Source: Posidonia oceanica (lineage: Eukaryota > Streptophyta > Magnoliopsida > Alismatales > Posidoniaceae). Taken from it: a stretch of 64,000 nucleotides of DNA. Positions 1 through 12,200 of the stretch are shown here, piece after piece. Numbering within the stretch: the first letter of the stretch is position 1; every line of letters starts with the position of its first letter. The position numbers and the translations under genes were made by a program. The notes below the pieces were generated by a model. That model searched no databases, was not told where the DNA came from, and saw nothing but the letters and a program-made list of their open reading frames with translations. The stretch spans positions 89,301,501 to 89,365,500 of the forward strand of contig JAZBRS010000057.1 of assembly GCA_037176725.1 (NCBI GenBank). The letters run 5' to 3'.

Positions 1-1839
1 TTCAGACCCTCCTTTTTTCAAAAACCTTGCATAAAAGCCCCCAGCTTTTCAAAACCCTTGCATTCAGACCCCCATCTTTTTCAAAAATTGCATATAAGTT
101 CCCAGTTTTCTGAAAAATCATCCCTAAGTCTTTTCTTGCATTCTGCATGCATTGCACTCATGCATTCTTGCATTTAGCATTCCTTGCACACACTTAAGCA
201 TCATTAGCTCCCATTTACATGTGAGGACCTGTTTTGCACACCCCTAGGACCTCCTGTACACCTAGATCCATTCTCCTCCCCTGTTCTAGCCCCTCTGCCT
301 TGAAGCTGGGATATCTTCAGATCCGGCCCTTGGATCTTCTCAACCAAACTGCCTGGACGACCCCGACGGAACACTCTTCAGCATGGACCAAGCAGATTTC
401 AGATCAGGCTTCAGATTTCCAAGGTAAGTCCTCCTGAACCCTTGCACAGCATTCATTTGCACACCAATTGCATTCCTTGCATTGTTTTTGCTTTTTGATT
501 TCTCGAACATGTAGAATAGGACTCCCTCTTCTTATCTATCAACTCTACTTTCTCTTTTCGTGTACTCTCAGTGTTTTGTGTTGCATTTCCCCTAGATTCA
601 CCACTAATTGCGACTTTCTTCCCCCTTTTCCACGATCCGATTGCATCGCGAGCTCTTGGCAGCGTGTGAGACACATCATGGGACATTTTGGTGGGAAACA
701 GTCACAAAACAGTGGTAATCCTTCCACTTGTTTCCCTTCCCCTTTGTAGGTCATCACACCTATTTTACGTGGCCTTTAAACAACGCTCGTTCTCACACTT
801 GCGCTGTTTACTTCCCCTTTGTTTCTCCTGCCCTTTTTCTTTGCATTTGCATTGGCATGGTTTTATCGATACTTTATTTCGCCTGCTTTGGCATCGTTTT
901 GCGTGCCCGCTTTGCTTTTGGCATCGATTCGCGTGCCCACTCTGTTTTTGGCACCGTTTTGCGTGCCATTCTTGTTTTCTCGCACCGTTTTGCGTGCTGA
1001 CTTTGTTTTCTCACACCGTTTTGCGTGCTGCTTTGTTTTCTCGCACCGTTTTGCGTGCCATTCTTGTTTCTCGCACCGTTTTGCGTGCTGACTTTGTTTT
1101 CTCGCACCGTTTCACGTGCCGTCTTGTTTTCTTGCACCGTTTCACATGCCACTTCTCGTTTCTCGCATTGTTTTGCGTGTTTTACGCCGTTTTGTCTTGC
1201 ATGTCGCCTGCATTGCTTGGTTTTATCGCCGTTTTGCTTTTCCGCTTGCATTTGCATATAGGGCAGTGATGCTTACTGCCTGGAGTTCTCGCGAGCGAGG
1301 TTTCGCCCGGTTCGGAACACAGACAGCGTTGCTGAGCACTTAGACTGCACGTTTACTTTCCTGCATTGCATCCCACCACTTAGAGCACACCTATGAGTAT
1401 TCAGGCATTCATTGGCATTTATGCATTCAAACCTGCATTTCCCTGCGTATGCGAGCGTAAGCCTAGAAAGACCGATTCTCAGGCGTGTCGGGGGTGCCTA
1501 ACACCTTCCCCGCATGTTACAGGAGTCCTTGCCCAGTCTTTTGGCCCGTAATGACCATATTGCCCTTATCCTAGGCATGAGTCATCTCATTTGCATTCAT
1601 TTGCATTTATTTTCTTTTGCATTGCTTTGCATTGCATCTTTTGCTTGGTTTTGCGTGTTAACTCACGCATTTCCCCTGATTTTCCTTGTCTCCCGATAAT
1701 AGACATGGTGGCGACTCTGAATTGTCTTATCTTCTTCTTTTCTTATCTTTTCTCCTCTGTTTTAAGTGTTTTCGAGTTGAGCCCTCCTCCTCGGACATAG
1801 CCGCTAATAGTAAACCTGATTATGATTGGGATTACTACA
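1..1839 (+). mobile_element. 5' LTR of element A (3' portion only)
   Basis: Nearly identical to the end of the LTR at 13367-15408. It ends ...ATTACTACA, with the canonical CA terminus, and the primer site follows one base later. The two copies diverge exactly here, which fixes the boundary. The main size difference between the copies is about 200 bp in an internal minisatellite. Long ORFs across this LTR come from that repeat and are not genes. Confidence 0.93.
887..1190 (+). repeat. About 30-bp minisatellite in the 5' LTR of A, about 10 copies
   Basis: Degenerate units of about 28-33 bp centred on GCACCGTTTTGCGTGCC. Because the unit is close to 30 bp, several frames stay open and give a repetitive, apparently protein-like translation. 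The matching array in the 3' LTR has about 17 copies. Confidence 0.85.
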
Positions 1840-1840
1840 G

Positions 1841-1857
1841 TGGTGACTCTGCTGGAG
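1841..1857 (+). promoter_or_regulatory. Primer-binding site of element A (tRNA-Arg type)
   Basis: TGGTGACTCTGCTGGAG begins two bases after the LTR end. It resembles the complement of a plant tRNA-Arg 3' end (TGGCGACTCCACTGGG) with a few mismatches. Element B has a better match at the same place. tRNA-Arg priming is usual for Tat/Ogre elements. Confidence 0.75.
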
Positions 1858-3678
1858 ATTACACAGCCACTCCAGACGCAGTTTCCAGATGAAGACATTC
1901 TGTTTGCAATGGAGGACTCTGAGGACAAAGATCCTGAAGATCAGGAGCAATGGCAGTTATACTTCGATGGTGCCGTAAACAAAAGAGGCCGAGGCATAGG
2001 CGCAGTGCTGACAACGCCTCAGGGACAGATGATTCCCTTCTCCAGGAAGCTAACCTTCTAGTGTACCAACAACGAGACAGAGTACGAGGCATGCATCCTA
2101 GGACTGAATGTTGCCCTCGAGCATGAGGTACAGAAGCTGCTGGTGCATGGCGATGCTATGCTGGTGATTTCTCAAGTCAATGGCGAGTGGAAGACAAAAG
2201 ATCCGAAGCTATTGCCATATCATGAACACCTGCTGAAGCTGATAGAACAATTTGCAAGCATCCGCTTCACATACATGAACCTAGCAAGGAACGCATATGC
2301 AGATGCGCTAGCTACCCTGGCGTCCTAACTCAGCATACCAGAAGACAGCATAGTGGATGTATCTGTTACTTGCATTGAGTAGCCTGCACACTGTATGAGC
2401 ATCGAAGAGGCAGATCCAACAGCAGAGGAGCAACCCTGGTACAAAGACATAAAAGCTTTCTTGGAGTCCGGCAACTTTCCACCCGGTACCTCACCAGTGG
2501 ACAAGAGGACTCTGATGCGTCTGGCGTTAAAGTATGTATTGGGGGCAGGACAGTTGTACAGAAGATCATACAATCAAATGCTCCTGCGCTGCCTAAAAAA
2601 ATCAGAGGCTGATGCACTGATGCTTCAAGTGCATGCAGGGACCTGCGGCCCGCATATGAATGGCATCCTCCTAGCCAAGAAGATAATGCTGCAAGGATAC
2701 TACTGGCTGACTATGGAGGCCGACTGCTGCCGATTCGTGCGCAGATGCCATAACTACCAAGTGCACGGTAACTTTATTCGGGCACCCCCTCAAGAACTTC
2801 ACAGCATGTCGACGCCATGGCCTTTCTCCACCTAGGGGATTGATGTCATTGGCGTCATCCACCCTCTAGCTTCTAATGGTCATCGTTACATTCTGGTAGC
2901 GATTGATTACTTCACTAAATGGGTGGAAGCGACCTCCTACAAGACAATGACTGCCATGGCTACGGAAAAGTTCATCAGAAACAATATCATAGCCCGGTAT
3001 GGGGTCCCGCATGCAATTATATTAGACAATGGCACAAATTTCATTGCTAAGAAGATCAAAGACTATCTGCAGAGCTTCAGTATCAAACATCACAGATCCT
3101 CGCCTTATCGACCACAGATGAACGGTGCAGTGGAGTCCGCCAACAAAAATCTGGTCAAAATCTTGAAGAAAATGGCGGAAACTCATAAGGACTAGCACGA
3201 CAAGCTTCCTTACGCACTCTGGGCGTATAGGACATCTGTCCGCACTTCAACAGGCGCCACCCCGTACTCTCTGGTGTACGGCATGGAGGCGGTGCTGCCT
3301 GTCGAGGTAGAGATCCCCTCACTGCGGATCCTACGCAAAGCTGAGTTGGTTGAAGCAGAATGGGTCGAAGACCGCTACATCCAACTGAACTTGATTGATG
3401 AGCACAGGCTGCAAGCTATGCATAATGCTCACTGCTATCAAAAGAGAATGGCCAGGTCATACTTGAAGAAAGTTCAGCCAAGAGGCTTCCAGACAGGGGA
3501 CCTTGTTCTGCGCGCCATTCACTTGCCTGATGGTCGAGGGAAATTCCGACCTAACTGGCGTGGCCCCTTTGTGGTAAAGCAAGTCTTCTCGAGCAGCGCC
3601 GTAACTCTTGAGGATATGGATCAGGTCGAGCAGTTTGAGCCCATCAACCTCTGCTACCTCAAGAAGTACTATCAGTAG
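1858..3678 (+). pseudogene. Element A pol remnant: RNase H plus integrase, five nonsense codons
   Basis: One continuous frame ending at a TAG after YLKKYYQ. The RNase H part (about 1945-2328) shows WQLYFDGAVN, NETEYEA and the ADALATLAS end. Next comes the integrase zinc-binding region (HAGTCGPH ... CRRCH-like, about 2620-2760). The integrase core has DYFTKWVEA, LDNGTNF and the catalytic Glu region (GAVESANK). The C-terminal part has GDLVLR and GPFVV. In-frame stops at about 2059, 2326, 2380, 2833 and 3193 fall where relatives have Gln or Trp, and there is no frameshift. RT and all upstream domains are missing, so the product is inactive. Confidence 0.92.
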
Positions 3679-5155
3679 CCGAAGGCGGCCCCGTTGCAGA
3701 TATCCTTCTCCCACCTACACACTTGCATTCCCTTCCTTCTTGCATCTACTATATTGTCTCTTGCTTTCATTCTTGAACATGCACTCGTACTTCTTCTATC
3801 CTACTCATGCATCAATCCTTTTCAAATCATCATCGTCGTCCTCTCAAAGCATGCATCAATCCTTTTCAAATCATCATCGTCATCCTCTCAAGTCGCATAT
3901 TGCATCTTCTGCCTGGTGATGAAAACCGGAAGTGCTTGCCTGCTCTGGAAAGAGTCCACCCTGCCTCACCCGACACTACTTAGACGCCTTAGTATGTGAG
4001 GGAGCTACCACCAAACAGGACAGGCGAACTGCCTAAACTCGTAAGGACATACACCTCTGAGGGAGAAAAAATGTTAGGATGTGAGTTGAAAAAAGTGAGA
4101 ATAGATATCTAGGCTTGGGCACATCCAAGGAACAGAAGACGAAGACAGAAGCCGGCCCTAGAGATAGGGGTGTGTAGTCTAACCCTGTTCCCTCAGCCCA
4201 TCGCATGGCAGACCCAAAATCCACATTCAGCACAACTCAAACACCCTTCTTTTTGCCACCAAAATGGGGATAGCAAAGGCCTGTGAAAAAAAAAGAAAAA
4301 AAGAGAAATCAAACAAGCAAAAAAAAAAGATAGAACAAAAAAAAAAAGGGAGAGAAAGCAAGCAAAGAAAAGAAAAAGAAAAGGGCAAGATTCAGTCCAA
4401 AAATACAGGCAACATCATCCCTCCCGTACCTTACAAGAAACCCAAGGGTGTAAGCCTAAAACGGTCTACCACTTCCCTCCAAAAACAAACACTTACCATC
4501 TCCTGGCAAGGGGCAGAGAAAGACTGCATACCCATGAGGGAGAAATAAAAAAAAAGAGAGCAGAAAGAATAGGTGTAGGTCCTGAGAGCTCGGCAGGTAG
4601 CCTGTCCTCACCACACCACCACCTGTATACTGCCAACACCCATTCCGGAGTGCCACCAGCAAGCTAAGAGTCCGAGTAGGGCCCAGTGAGTCGGGGATCA
4701 CTCCTTTCCTCTACAGCAGGCACCAAAGCACTCCGTATGCTGAGGGCACCAAAGCATACTAATCATTTCTTAAGCATACCAAACTGCATCATGCATACAT
4801 GCATCCTCAATCATCCTTTCCTTCCTATCAATTGTCCCGCTCTGCAACTCGCTTCGGCCCTGAGACAGTACTCCTTGCCAAGCACGCGTTGACGTCGCTC
4901 GAGCTGTGCTGATCCGGATCTCCTGCCAGTCCTCACCCCCGTGTCAGCAAGACTGCTACAGATCTTTCCTGCTTGTGATTGCTTAGCTGTTTTGTTCTGA
5001 TATTAACTGATGAATACATGGTTGAACTCCTTTATCAGTCTCAGATTCTGCTTTCTGCAAAAGATTATATGCCTGTGTGATCTGACTGTCTGCAATATTG
5101 ATAACAGGTACCTTCAAGCTCTGTAGCATCTACCTGTCCCCCTGCGGCCTACGCC
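3679..5155 (+). other. Non-coding spacer between integrase and the extra ORF of A
   Basis: No supported gene. It contains a tandem duplication of about 45 bp (about 3807-3893, ATGCATCAATCCTTTTCAAA repeated) and an A-rich tract at about 4284-4390. The tract gives a Lys-rich spurious ORF. A polypyrimidine-rich stretch and AG-containing sites precede the next ORF, so a spliced transcript is possible but not shown. Confidence 0.6.
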
Positions 5156-6357
5156 ATGGGATATCCAACTCTTGAAACCCCAGTGCACTGTTCTGAAGCC
5201 CTGCGGGGTTGGATTGGCAAGCTTACTCAAGAAGACTGCGAGAAGCTGCGCCTCTGGGGCATACCTACAAAGCTACTGAAAGCGGCTGATGTCGAAGTGA
5301 GCCGCCATCTCCTCTGTGCCGCTGCAAGATTCTGGAAGCCGGCGCACCATGTCTTCCGCTTCGGAAGAACTGAACTAACACCTACTCTGGAAGAGGTGCG
5401 CCGCATCTGTGGCTTCTCTCGACTGATGGGACCGCCCATTTTCATGAGGCATGACAAATACATAGCGGTCCTCTGCAAGTTATCTAGGCTATCTACTGAC
5501 AAGTGCCAGTAAAGACTGATCTGCACCAGCGGCCCCGCACCCATGCTGTGCTTGCACTACTTTGATGAAATCATAGACAAGCGCGCTGAACTCGGAGATG
5601 ATTTGTGGCTTCGGGGATTTATCACCCGATTTTTGGGAGAGCTGATCTTCACTCATGGCCGGATGACAGCCGCGATAGAAATTGCTGATATCACATTAGC
5701 TGTGGTGACTAGGCAGATCGACCTGGCACCAGTTGTCTTGGCTGAAACATATTGCAGACTGGACCGCATCTCCCACCGCTGCCGCCACTTCACGGCTGCG
5801 GAGTGCTAGTACAGATCTGGCTGGCTGCACATCTTGAACTGGACTTGCTGCGCCCCCGGGGCCACATTATTGAAACATACTGCAATAGCGGCCACGCCAG
5901 GACAATCCAGAAGGTCCCCGAGGAATACAATAAGTTATCTGAGCTGACGGACGACACCGTCACCTGACGCATCATCCCGTCTACGGCTGAGCCCTTCACC
6001 ATCTTCTTCAATACCCGTGACGCGCGACTTGTGGTGCTACCTGGATTCACTAGGGGCGTGGAGTACCACCCCATCCAGGTCATGCGGCAGTTCGGACTCC
6101 AACAGGGCGCCTTCATAGACAGCACAGCCCCGAAGCTACTTCAGGCATATCCTTATGGGACAACATCTGCTACAACAAAACTGGCTGATCTCATGCAGCA
6201 TGGAGTGCGGTCTACTGACCTGGCATCTACACAAAGCTCGGGATGTACTCTTGAATATCTGACGGAGGTACGAGCTTTCTGGCCTATCAATGAGATACCT
6301 CCTGGCGCTCCGCAGTTCCCTGATTCCAGAAGGGCAAAGAAAGCCCGGACCGGCTAG
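5156..6357 (+). pseudogene. Extra ORF of A: plant mobile domain / DUF7745-like protein, frameshifted
   Basis: Sense ORF downstream of integrase. It starts at ATG 5156 (GCC before the ATG) and ends at a TAG after RRAKKARTG. The N-terminal part shows an aromatic-rich helical region with LTPTLEEVRRICGF, typical of plant mobile domain proteins carried by retroelements. Later parts include LLRPRGHII and FWPINEIPPG. Breaks: TAA at 5510, a frameshift near 5770-5810, and TGA near 5965. Extra ORFs of this kind are known in Tat/Ogre elements, but their function is unsettled. The family call is from motif resemblance only. Confidence 0.65.
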
Positions 6358-6898
6358 AGTGTCCATGTAACTGTCTGCCTATTTTCTGCTGTAAACTTTT
6401 GGCCTGTCACAGGCATGTAATCAAGTTCAATCAATACAAAGGCATTCTGAGCCACCTGTTTGCATTTCAGATCTACTCCAAGTGCATACATCATCATATC
6501 AATCACATCTGCAGAGCCCCTGGCCAGACTTGCTGCCAAACATCGCGGGAAAAGTCCTCATCAGTCAACCCAACTGCCGACCCACGACATCTGAGCAAAC
6601 AAGCTACCGGGCACCTTCATTCGGATCTTCGTCAGCGAGCTGGCACCCCCAACTGCTCGGCGATAGGTCCGTCAACCTGTCATCATCTTCGGACTGGTAC
6701 CCCAAACTACTCGTCTGGCAAACACGACAGTTTTGTCTTCAACCTCTGCTTTCGATGCCAAGGACGCATTGGCCAACCCCTGGTATCATCCTAATACCAG
6801 GGGCATCTTTTGATCGCCCCTTGGTATCATTCTCCCTCTCTTTCCCTCATGGTATTCCTGGTATCATGAGATGATTCGCTCTCGCAAAACCCATTCAT
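6358..6898 (+). other. Non-coding start of the A 3' untranslated region
   Basis: No gene seen. It contains single diverged copies of the motifs that become arrays downstream and in element B, for example GCGATAGGTCCGTCAACC at about 6660-6680. It also holds a short duplicated phrase around TGGTATCATCC/TGGTATCATTC (about 6780-6830). Confidence 0.6.
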
Positions 6899-7510
6899 TT
6901 GCCAGCCGATAAGTCGGATATCTTATCATCTCTTTCCCTTTGCCGGTCGATAAGTTCGATATCTTATCATTCCCTTATCCCCCTTTTGCCGGTCGATAAG
7001 TCCGATATCTTATCATTCTATTCTTTCATTCATTTGCCGGCCGATAAGTCCGATATCTTATCATCTCTTTCCCTTTGCCGATCGATAAGTCCAATATCTT
7101 ATCATTCCCTTATCCCCCCTTTGCCGGCCGATAAGTCCGATATCTTATCATTGTATTCTTTCATTCACTTGCCGGCCGATAAGTTCGATATCTTATCATC
7201 TATTTCCCTTTGCCGGCCGATAAGTCCGATATCTTATCATTCCTTATCCCCCCTTTGCTAGCCGATAAGTCCGATATCTTATCGTTCTATTCTTTCATTC
7301 ATTTGCCGACCGATAAGTCTGATATCTTATCATCTCTTTCCCTTTGCCGGCCGATAAGTCCGATATCTTATCATTCCTTCATCCCCTCTTTGCCGGCCGA
7401 TAAGTCCGATATCTTATCATTCTATTCTTTTATTCATTTGCCGGCCGATAAGTCCGATATCTTATCACCCCTTTCCCTTTCCCGGCCGATAAGTCCGATA
7501 TCTTATCACT
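6899..7510 (+). repeat. Hairpin array 1 of A: 14 units built on GATAAG...CTTATC
   Basis: Fourteen copies of GCCGGCCGATAAGTCCGA + TATCTTATC. Each contains the inverted repeat GATAAG-(8 nt)-CTTATC. The linkers come in three kinds (short TCTTTCCC, medium TTATCCCCC, long ATTCTTTCATTCATT) that alternate. This gives a higher-order repeat of about 135 bp, repeated about four times. The predicted ORFs across it are low-complexity artefacts. Confidence 0.9.
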
Positions 7511-7675
7511 CTCTTTTTCTTATCAATATCAATCAATCCTCTTTTTCTTATCAATATCAATCATCAATCAATCACTCTTTTTCTTATCAATATCAATCAA
7601 TTCTCTTTTTCTTATCAATATCAATCAATCCTCTTTTTCTTATCAATATCAATCATCAATCAATCAATCTCTACT
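7507..7675 (+). repeat. Short tandem array CTCTTTTTCTTATCAATATC in A
   Basis: Five copies of a 25-35 bp unit, CTCTTTTTCTTATCAATATC plus variable ATCAATCA tails, directly after hairpin array 1. Confidence 0.85.
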
Positions 7676-7680
7676 CTTTG

Positions 7681-8690
7681 CGGTTGATAGGACCGTAAAC
7701 TATCATCTTGGGCTGGTGTCTTATCCAGCTCGCAGTTGTGTTATACGGCTGACTCCAGTAACTGTCCCTCGTAATTGCACTTTCCGGTTGATAGGGCTGT
7801 AAACTATCATTCTCTGGCTGATGATCCAAAACTCATCCTTGGCTGATATCCGAAACTATCACTTGCAATTACGTTATACGGCTGACATCCAGTAACTGTT
7901 CCTTGCAATTGCATTTTCCGGTTGATAGGACCGTAAACTATCGCTCCTGGTTGCTAGGTCCGTAAACTATCGCTCCCGGTTGATAGGCCCGTAAACTATC
8001 GCTTCCGGTTGATAGGACCGTAAACTATCACTTGCAATTGCATTATACGGCTGATAACTAGTAACTATCCCTCATGATTGCGCTTTCAGGTTGATAGGCC
8101 CGTAAACTATCGCTCCCGGTTGATAGGTCTATAAACTATCGCTCCCGGTTGATAGGTCCGTAAACTATCGCTTCCGGTTAATAGGACCGTAAACTATCGC
8201 TGCGCCAATCATGTTATACGGCTAATATCCAGTAACTATTACTCACAAATGCCCTTTCCGGTTGATAGGACCGTAAACTAGCGCTCCCGGTTAATAGGTT
8301 CGTACACTATCGCTCCTGGTTGATAGGCCCGTAAACTATCGCTCCCGGTTGATAGGACCGTAAACTATCATTCTCTGGCATTTGCATTATACAGCTGATA
8401 TCCAGTAACTATCACTCATAGATTGTGCTTCCGGTTGATAGGACCGTAAACTATCGCTCCCGGTTGATAGGCCCGTAAACTATCGCTCCCAGTTGATAGG
8501 CCCGTAAACTATCGCTACCGGTTGATAGGACCGTAAACTATCCTGCACAATCATGTTATACGGCTGATATCCAGTAACTATCACTCACAACTGCTTCCAG
8601 TTGATAGGTCCGTAAACTATCGCTTTCGGTTGATAGGTCCGTAAACTATCACTTCCGATTGATAGGACCGTAAACTATCTGACCGATAAG
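7681..8690 (+). repeat. Hairpin array 2 of A: GATAGG(A/C/T)CCGTAAACTATC units
   Basis: More than twenty copies of a roughly 27-bp unit, CCGGTTGATAGGACCGTAAA followed by CTATCG. The GATAG and CTATC arms can pair. A second motif, TATACGGCTGATATCCAGTA, is interspersed about every five units and gives a composite period of roughly 180-200 bp. The array lies between the last ORF and the polypurine tract. Confidence 0.9.
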
Positions 8691-9229
8691 CCCGACACCT
8701 TATCACCTTCTTCGCGCGACTTTGCCCCAGGAAAGCAAAGTCCCGCATCCCTCTGCGATCGGAGAGTCGGCCTCTCTCCCCTCGCACTCTTTTCGCTAGA
8801 TTGCTCCCCAGGCGGGGACAAGCTACACTTTTCTTTCTCACCTTGTCGCGCAAATTTGGCCTGCCTGCCGAGTCTTTTGCGCCACATCACGTTTTCTTTT
8901 TTAGCACTCTTCTCTTGCATCACCCTTTTGCACCTTTACCTTTCTAGCACTGCACACTAGTCCAGCATCACCATCGTTTTCTGCTGCATCAGCATTCTAG
9001 CTGCACTAACTTTTGTACTAACATTTGCATTGCATTTGCATTAGCATGCATTACATACTTTGTATCTCATCCATCTGCACCTGCATCTTTGCATTGCGGC
9101 AACGGGTTACGATTTTCAGTGCATCCGCCGAATAAGTAGCTCACGCCTATAGCAAACCTCTACTCCCATCGGTCAGATGGGGTGTCTTGTCAACCCTGAG
9201 CAGCGGCCTCACTTCGCTTGACCTCGCTT
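8691..9229 (+). other. A 3' region just upstream of the polypurine tract
   Basis: No gene. TGCATT-rich at 8940-9090. Bases 9105-9180 (GTGCATCC, GAATAAGTAG, CCTATAGCAA, CCCATCGG) are matched in reverse complement by 15409-15485. That match identifies the flank of A as the equivalent part of element B. Confidence 0.8.
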
Positions 9230-9242
9230 AGGGAGGGGCATC
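9230..9242 (+). promoter_or_regulatory. Polypurine tract of element A
   Basis: AGGGAGGGGCATC sits immediately before the LTR start TGTTGACACC. Plus-strand DNA priming by the element would start here. The core GGAGGGGCATC is shared with element C. Confidence 0.85.
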
Positions 9243-12200
9243 TGTTGACACCCCATTTTGAGAGGCTTGAATCAGTTGGAGTTCTCTGGTAACTTCTGGA
9301 TCCAAACCTAGGTCAAACCTACACCCTCCTTTTCATCTTACCCTTCAAAACAAGCCCAAACTTGACCTAAACTTACACCCCTTTCCCTAACCCAAAACTT
9401 ACCCAAAAACCATAGGAAAATCCATCATTCCCAACTTAACAAACCTACCCAAACCCTTAGAAATTTCCAACCCAAAACCACTCCCAAAAATCCTAGAAAA
9501 CCTAGGTAAAACTACCCTTTTTCTACACCTCAAACCCTTCCAAAACCTTCCCAAATCCAAACCCAAACCCTAGGACCAACACTAGAGACCCTAGGCTACA
9601 CACTCCCCAATTTTCACCCCTTTTCAAAACCCCTAAACCCTCCATTTCTCCAAATTATCCTTTTCTCTCTCCTAGATTATTCTTTTCTCTCTCCTCTCTC
9701 TCTCCTGATTATCCTCCTACTTTTCCCCGCTTTTCTCTCTCTTTCTTGCCTGGCTGTGGGCCCCCCTTGTCTTTCTATCTGTTCTCAATCTTATTCCTAT
9801 TTTTATCTTATTTTTAGCATTTTCCTTGACCTCCAAAAAATTATTTTCTTTCAATTCCTCTCTTTCCTCTTTATTCCTCCATTTCTCTCTTTTCTTCTTC
9901 CTTTTAATTTCCTTTTCCTTTCTCTTGCTAAATCCTAAAAAATCCTTAAAAACCTTCAAAACTCTGAAACAAAAGGAAAACAAACTAAAACCCTAAGAAA
10001 AATAATTAAAAACATTAAACAAACAATTAAAAACCTAAACCTAACTGAATCTAGCCAAAATGGAAAATCAAGTGTGCAACTTAAGAAATGCAAAACAAAC
10101 CAAAAGAAAATGTGTAAAATCAAGGAAAAAACCAAAAAGCAATCAAAACAAGCCAAAGTAAGAAGCTTACTAAAAAACGATCAAAAACAATTCCTAAAAA
10201 GAAAGGAAAACAATTAAAAAATGCCAAGACAACTAATTAAGGAAAAGAGAAACCTAACTTAACAAATCTAAAAAGAATGATTCAAAAACCTAACTAAAAG
10301 GAAAAAAACAAACAATCAGAATTTAAAAACACTTAATTAAGAACTCAACAAGAAAACCTTAATTAAAAAAATTAATTAAAAGAACTCAACAAACAAAAAT
10401 AAAAAACAAATCAGAAAAGACTTAAGCAAAAAAGACTAAAATCAAAAATCCAAAACTCACTCTAATTAATTTAAAAACAAACTTTAAAAATCCTAACCAA
10501 CATCCCAAGTACTTAACAAGAAAAACATAATTAAAAAACAACTTAAAAGACTTAACAAACATTTAATCAAAATAAAAAACAAATCAAAAACAAAGAAAAC
10601 CCTAAAAACCCTAATCAAAACTAAATCTCTCTAAACCTAATTAACTAATCAAAAACAATCATTAAAAAACTTAATCAAAGTCCTAACTTAAAACACAACT
10701 ATTTTAAAAAACCTTTTCTATTTTTATTTTATTTTTATCTAATTTATTTTCCTTCTTCTTTCCCCTTTCTTTCCTTCTTCCTTCTTTTCTATTATTTCTT
10801 TCTTTCTTCTTTTGATTTCAGTCCGGCCCAGCTGCAGCCCTCTCCCTCCTTCCTTCTTTCTTTCTTTTTCCTTTTTTTTTTTCTTCGCACGCGGCCCGGC
10901 CCACGCCATCCTCCTTTTCTTCCCTCCTTCTCCTTCTTCTTCTTCATCAGTTCTTCCTCTCCCGCTAGCCATCTCCCTCTCTTCTTTGAATTCAATTCTT
11001 CCCCCTCGATCCCATCAGCTCCAGCTCGCTCCGTCCTCTCCTCCATCTCAGCGGCATCTCTGGGGGGGCATTAATTGCCAGCCCCTCGCCCTCCTTCGCT
11101 GCCAGCAACAGCAGCTCCCGCCGGTGGAGAATTTGAATCCACCGCGCGTCACTCCGTCCCAGCTGCTTAAAGCCTCAGCTCTACTCCTCCTCTTCTGCCT
11201 TTTCGTCGTTCGAGAGAGAACAAGCAATCCAGAGAGCATCTAGCACCCAATTCCCCTCCTTCCTCTGAAAAAATCAGAACTTCTTCCTCTCCTTCCCTTC
11301 CACCTGAAACCAGACCGTCCAGCCCTTCAAACTACTCCAGATTCATCCCCCAATCTCACCCAAACAACCACCACTTCAGCCCACCATTCCGCAGCCAATA
11401 CACCTCTGAAACCTCCCCTCAATTCCACCTGAACCAACCCAGAACCCAACTCCCATATCCTCAAAAATTCCCGACACTACCGAGCCCCAAATCTTCCCAA
11501 ACTCTAGCACCCAATTCCCCTGAACATCACCTCCACAGATCACCAAACCTTCAGCCCTAACCCCCACCACAGCCGAAGTCCTTCATCACAAACACCTACG
11601 ACCACTCAGCCAGCAAATCACCCGACACCTCAATCTTCCTCTCCAAGCCTCCACCAGCCTTCCTGTACATCCAGAAACATTCACCAGACCTCTTGAAGCT
11701 CACCAGAACCCTCCAACTGGTCTGAGGGGCAATACATCACCACCCCCACCTCCGGCCATTTGCTGTGTACCCAAAACTCCGAACCTCCGCTCCGGTCATC
11801 GAAGCTTCGCTCCGACCATCCAGGAAGCTCCGGAGTGCACCACTGATTCGTTCCCAGTGCTCCCGAGTTGTTGACAGCACCTGCAACCACCGGTCCAACC
11901 TCGCCGGCAACCTCTGAATCAGCCGACGTCGGGGGAGTGTTTCGGCCAGCGAAAGAGGTACCCCCCCCCTTTTCCCTTAGCCTAGTTTCCTTCTCGGTGT
12001 GCTTTTCCGCCCATTAGTTCTAGGTTCTACCCCCTCCTGCTCCGAGTCAGCGCCGCCGGCAACATCTTCTTCTCCGACGAGCTCCGGCTCTGTCTCGCTG
12101 TTCCAGCCAGCAGAAAGCTGCTCTGTTTGTCGTCCAAGGTTCGCACGGACCCCAGGAGCACAGCCATGCTTCCAGATTAGTCCTCCGTCGTCGTTTCCGT

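Noticed and set aside
688..1269. 193-codon plus-strand ORF (and its 260-codon counterpart at 14054-14836) rich in RFAC/CFW repeats
   Set aside because: It is a readout of the 30-bp minisatellite in the LTR, open in several frames and on both strands. Length differs between LTRs with copy number.
6899..7261. ORF with repeated ADKSDILS peptide
   Set aside because: Produced by hairpin array 1. The unit and linkers only partly keep frame, and there is no start context or domain.
6890..8700. CRISPR-like array
   Set aside because: Repeats separated by short linkers are seen, but the linkers are themselves repeats, the genome is eukaryotic, and the array sits in a retrotransposon 3' region.
10812..11243. 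143-codon plus ORF in the A LTR
   Set aside because: Pyrimidine-rich low-complexity DNA within the LTR; no domain, and both strands are open.
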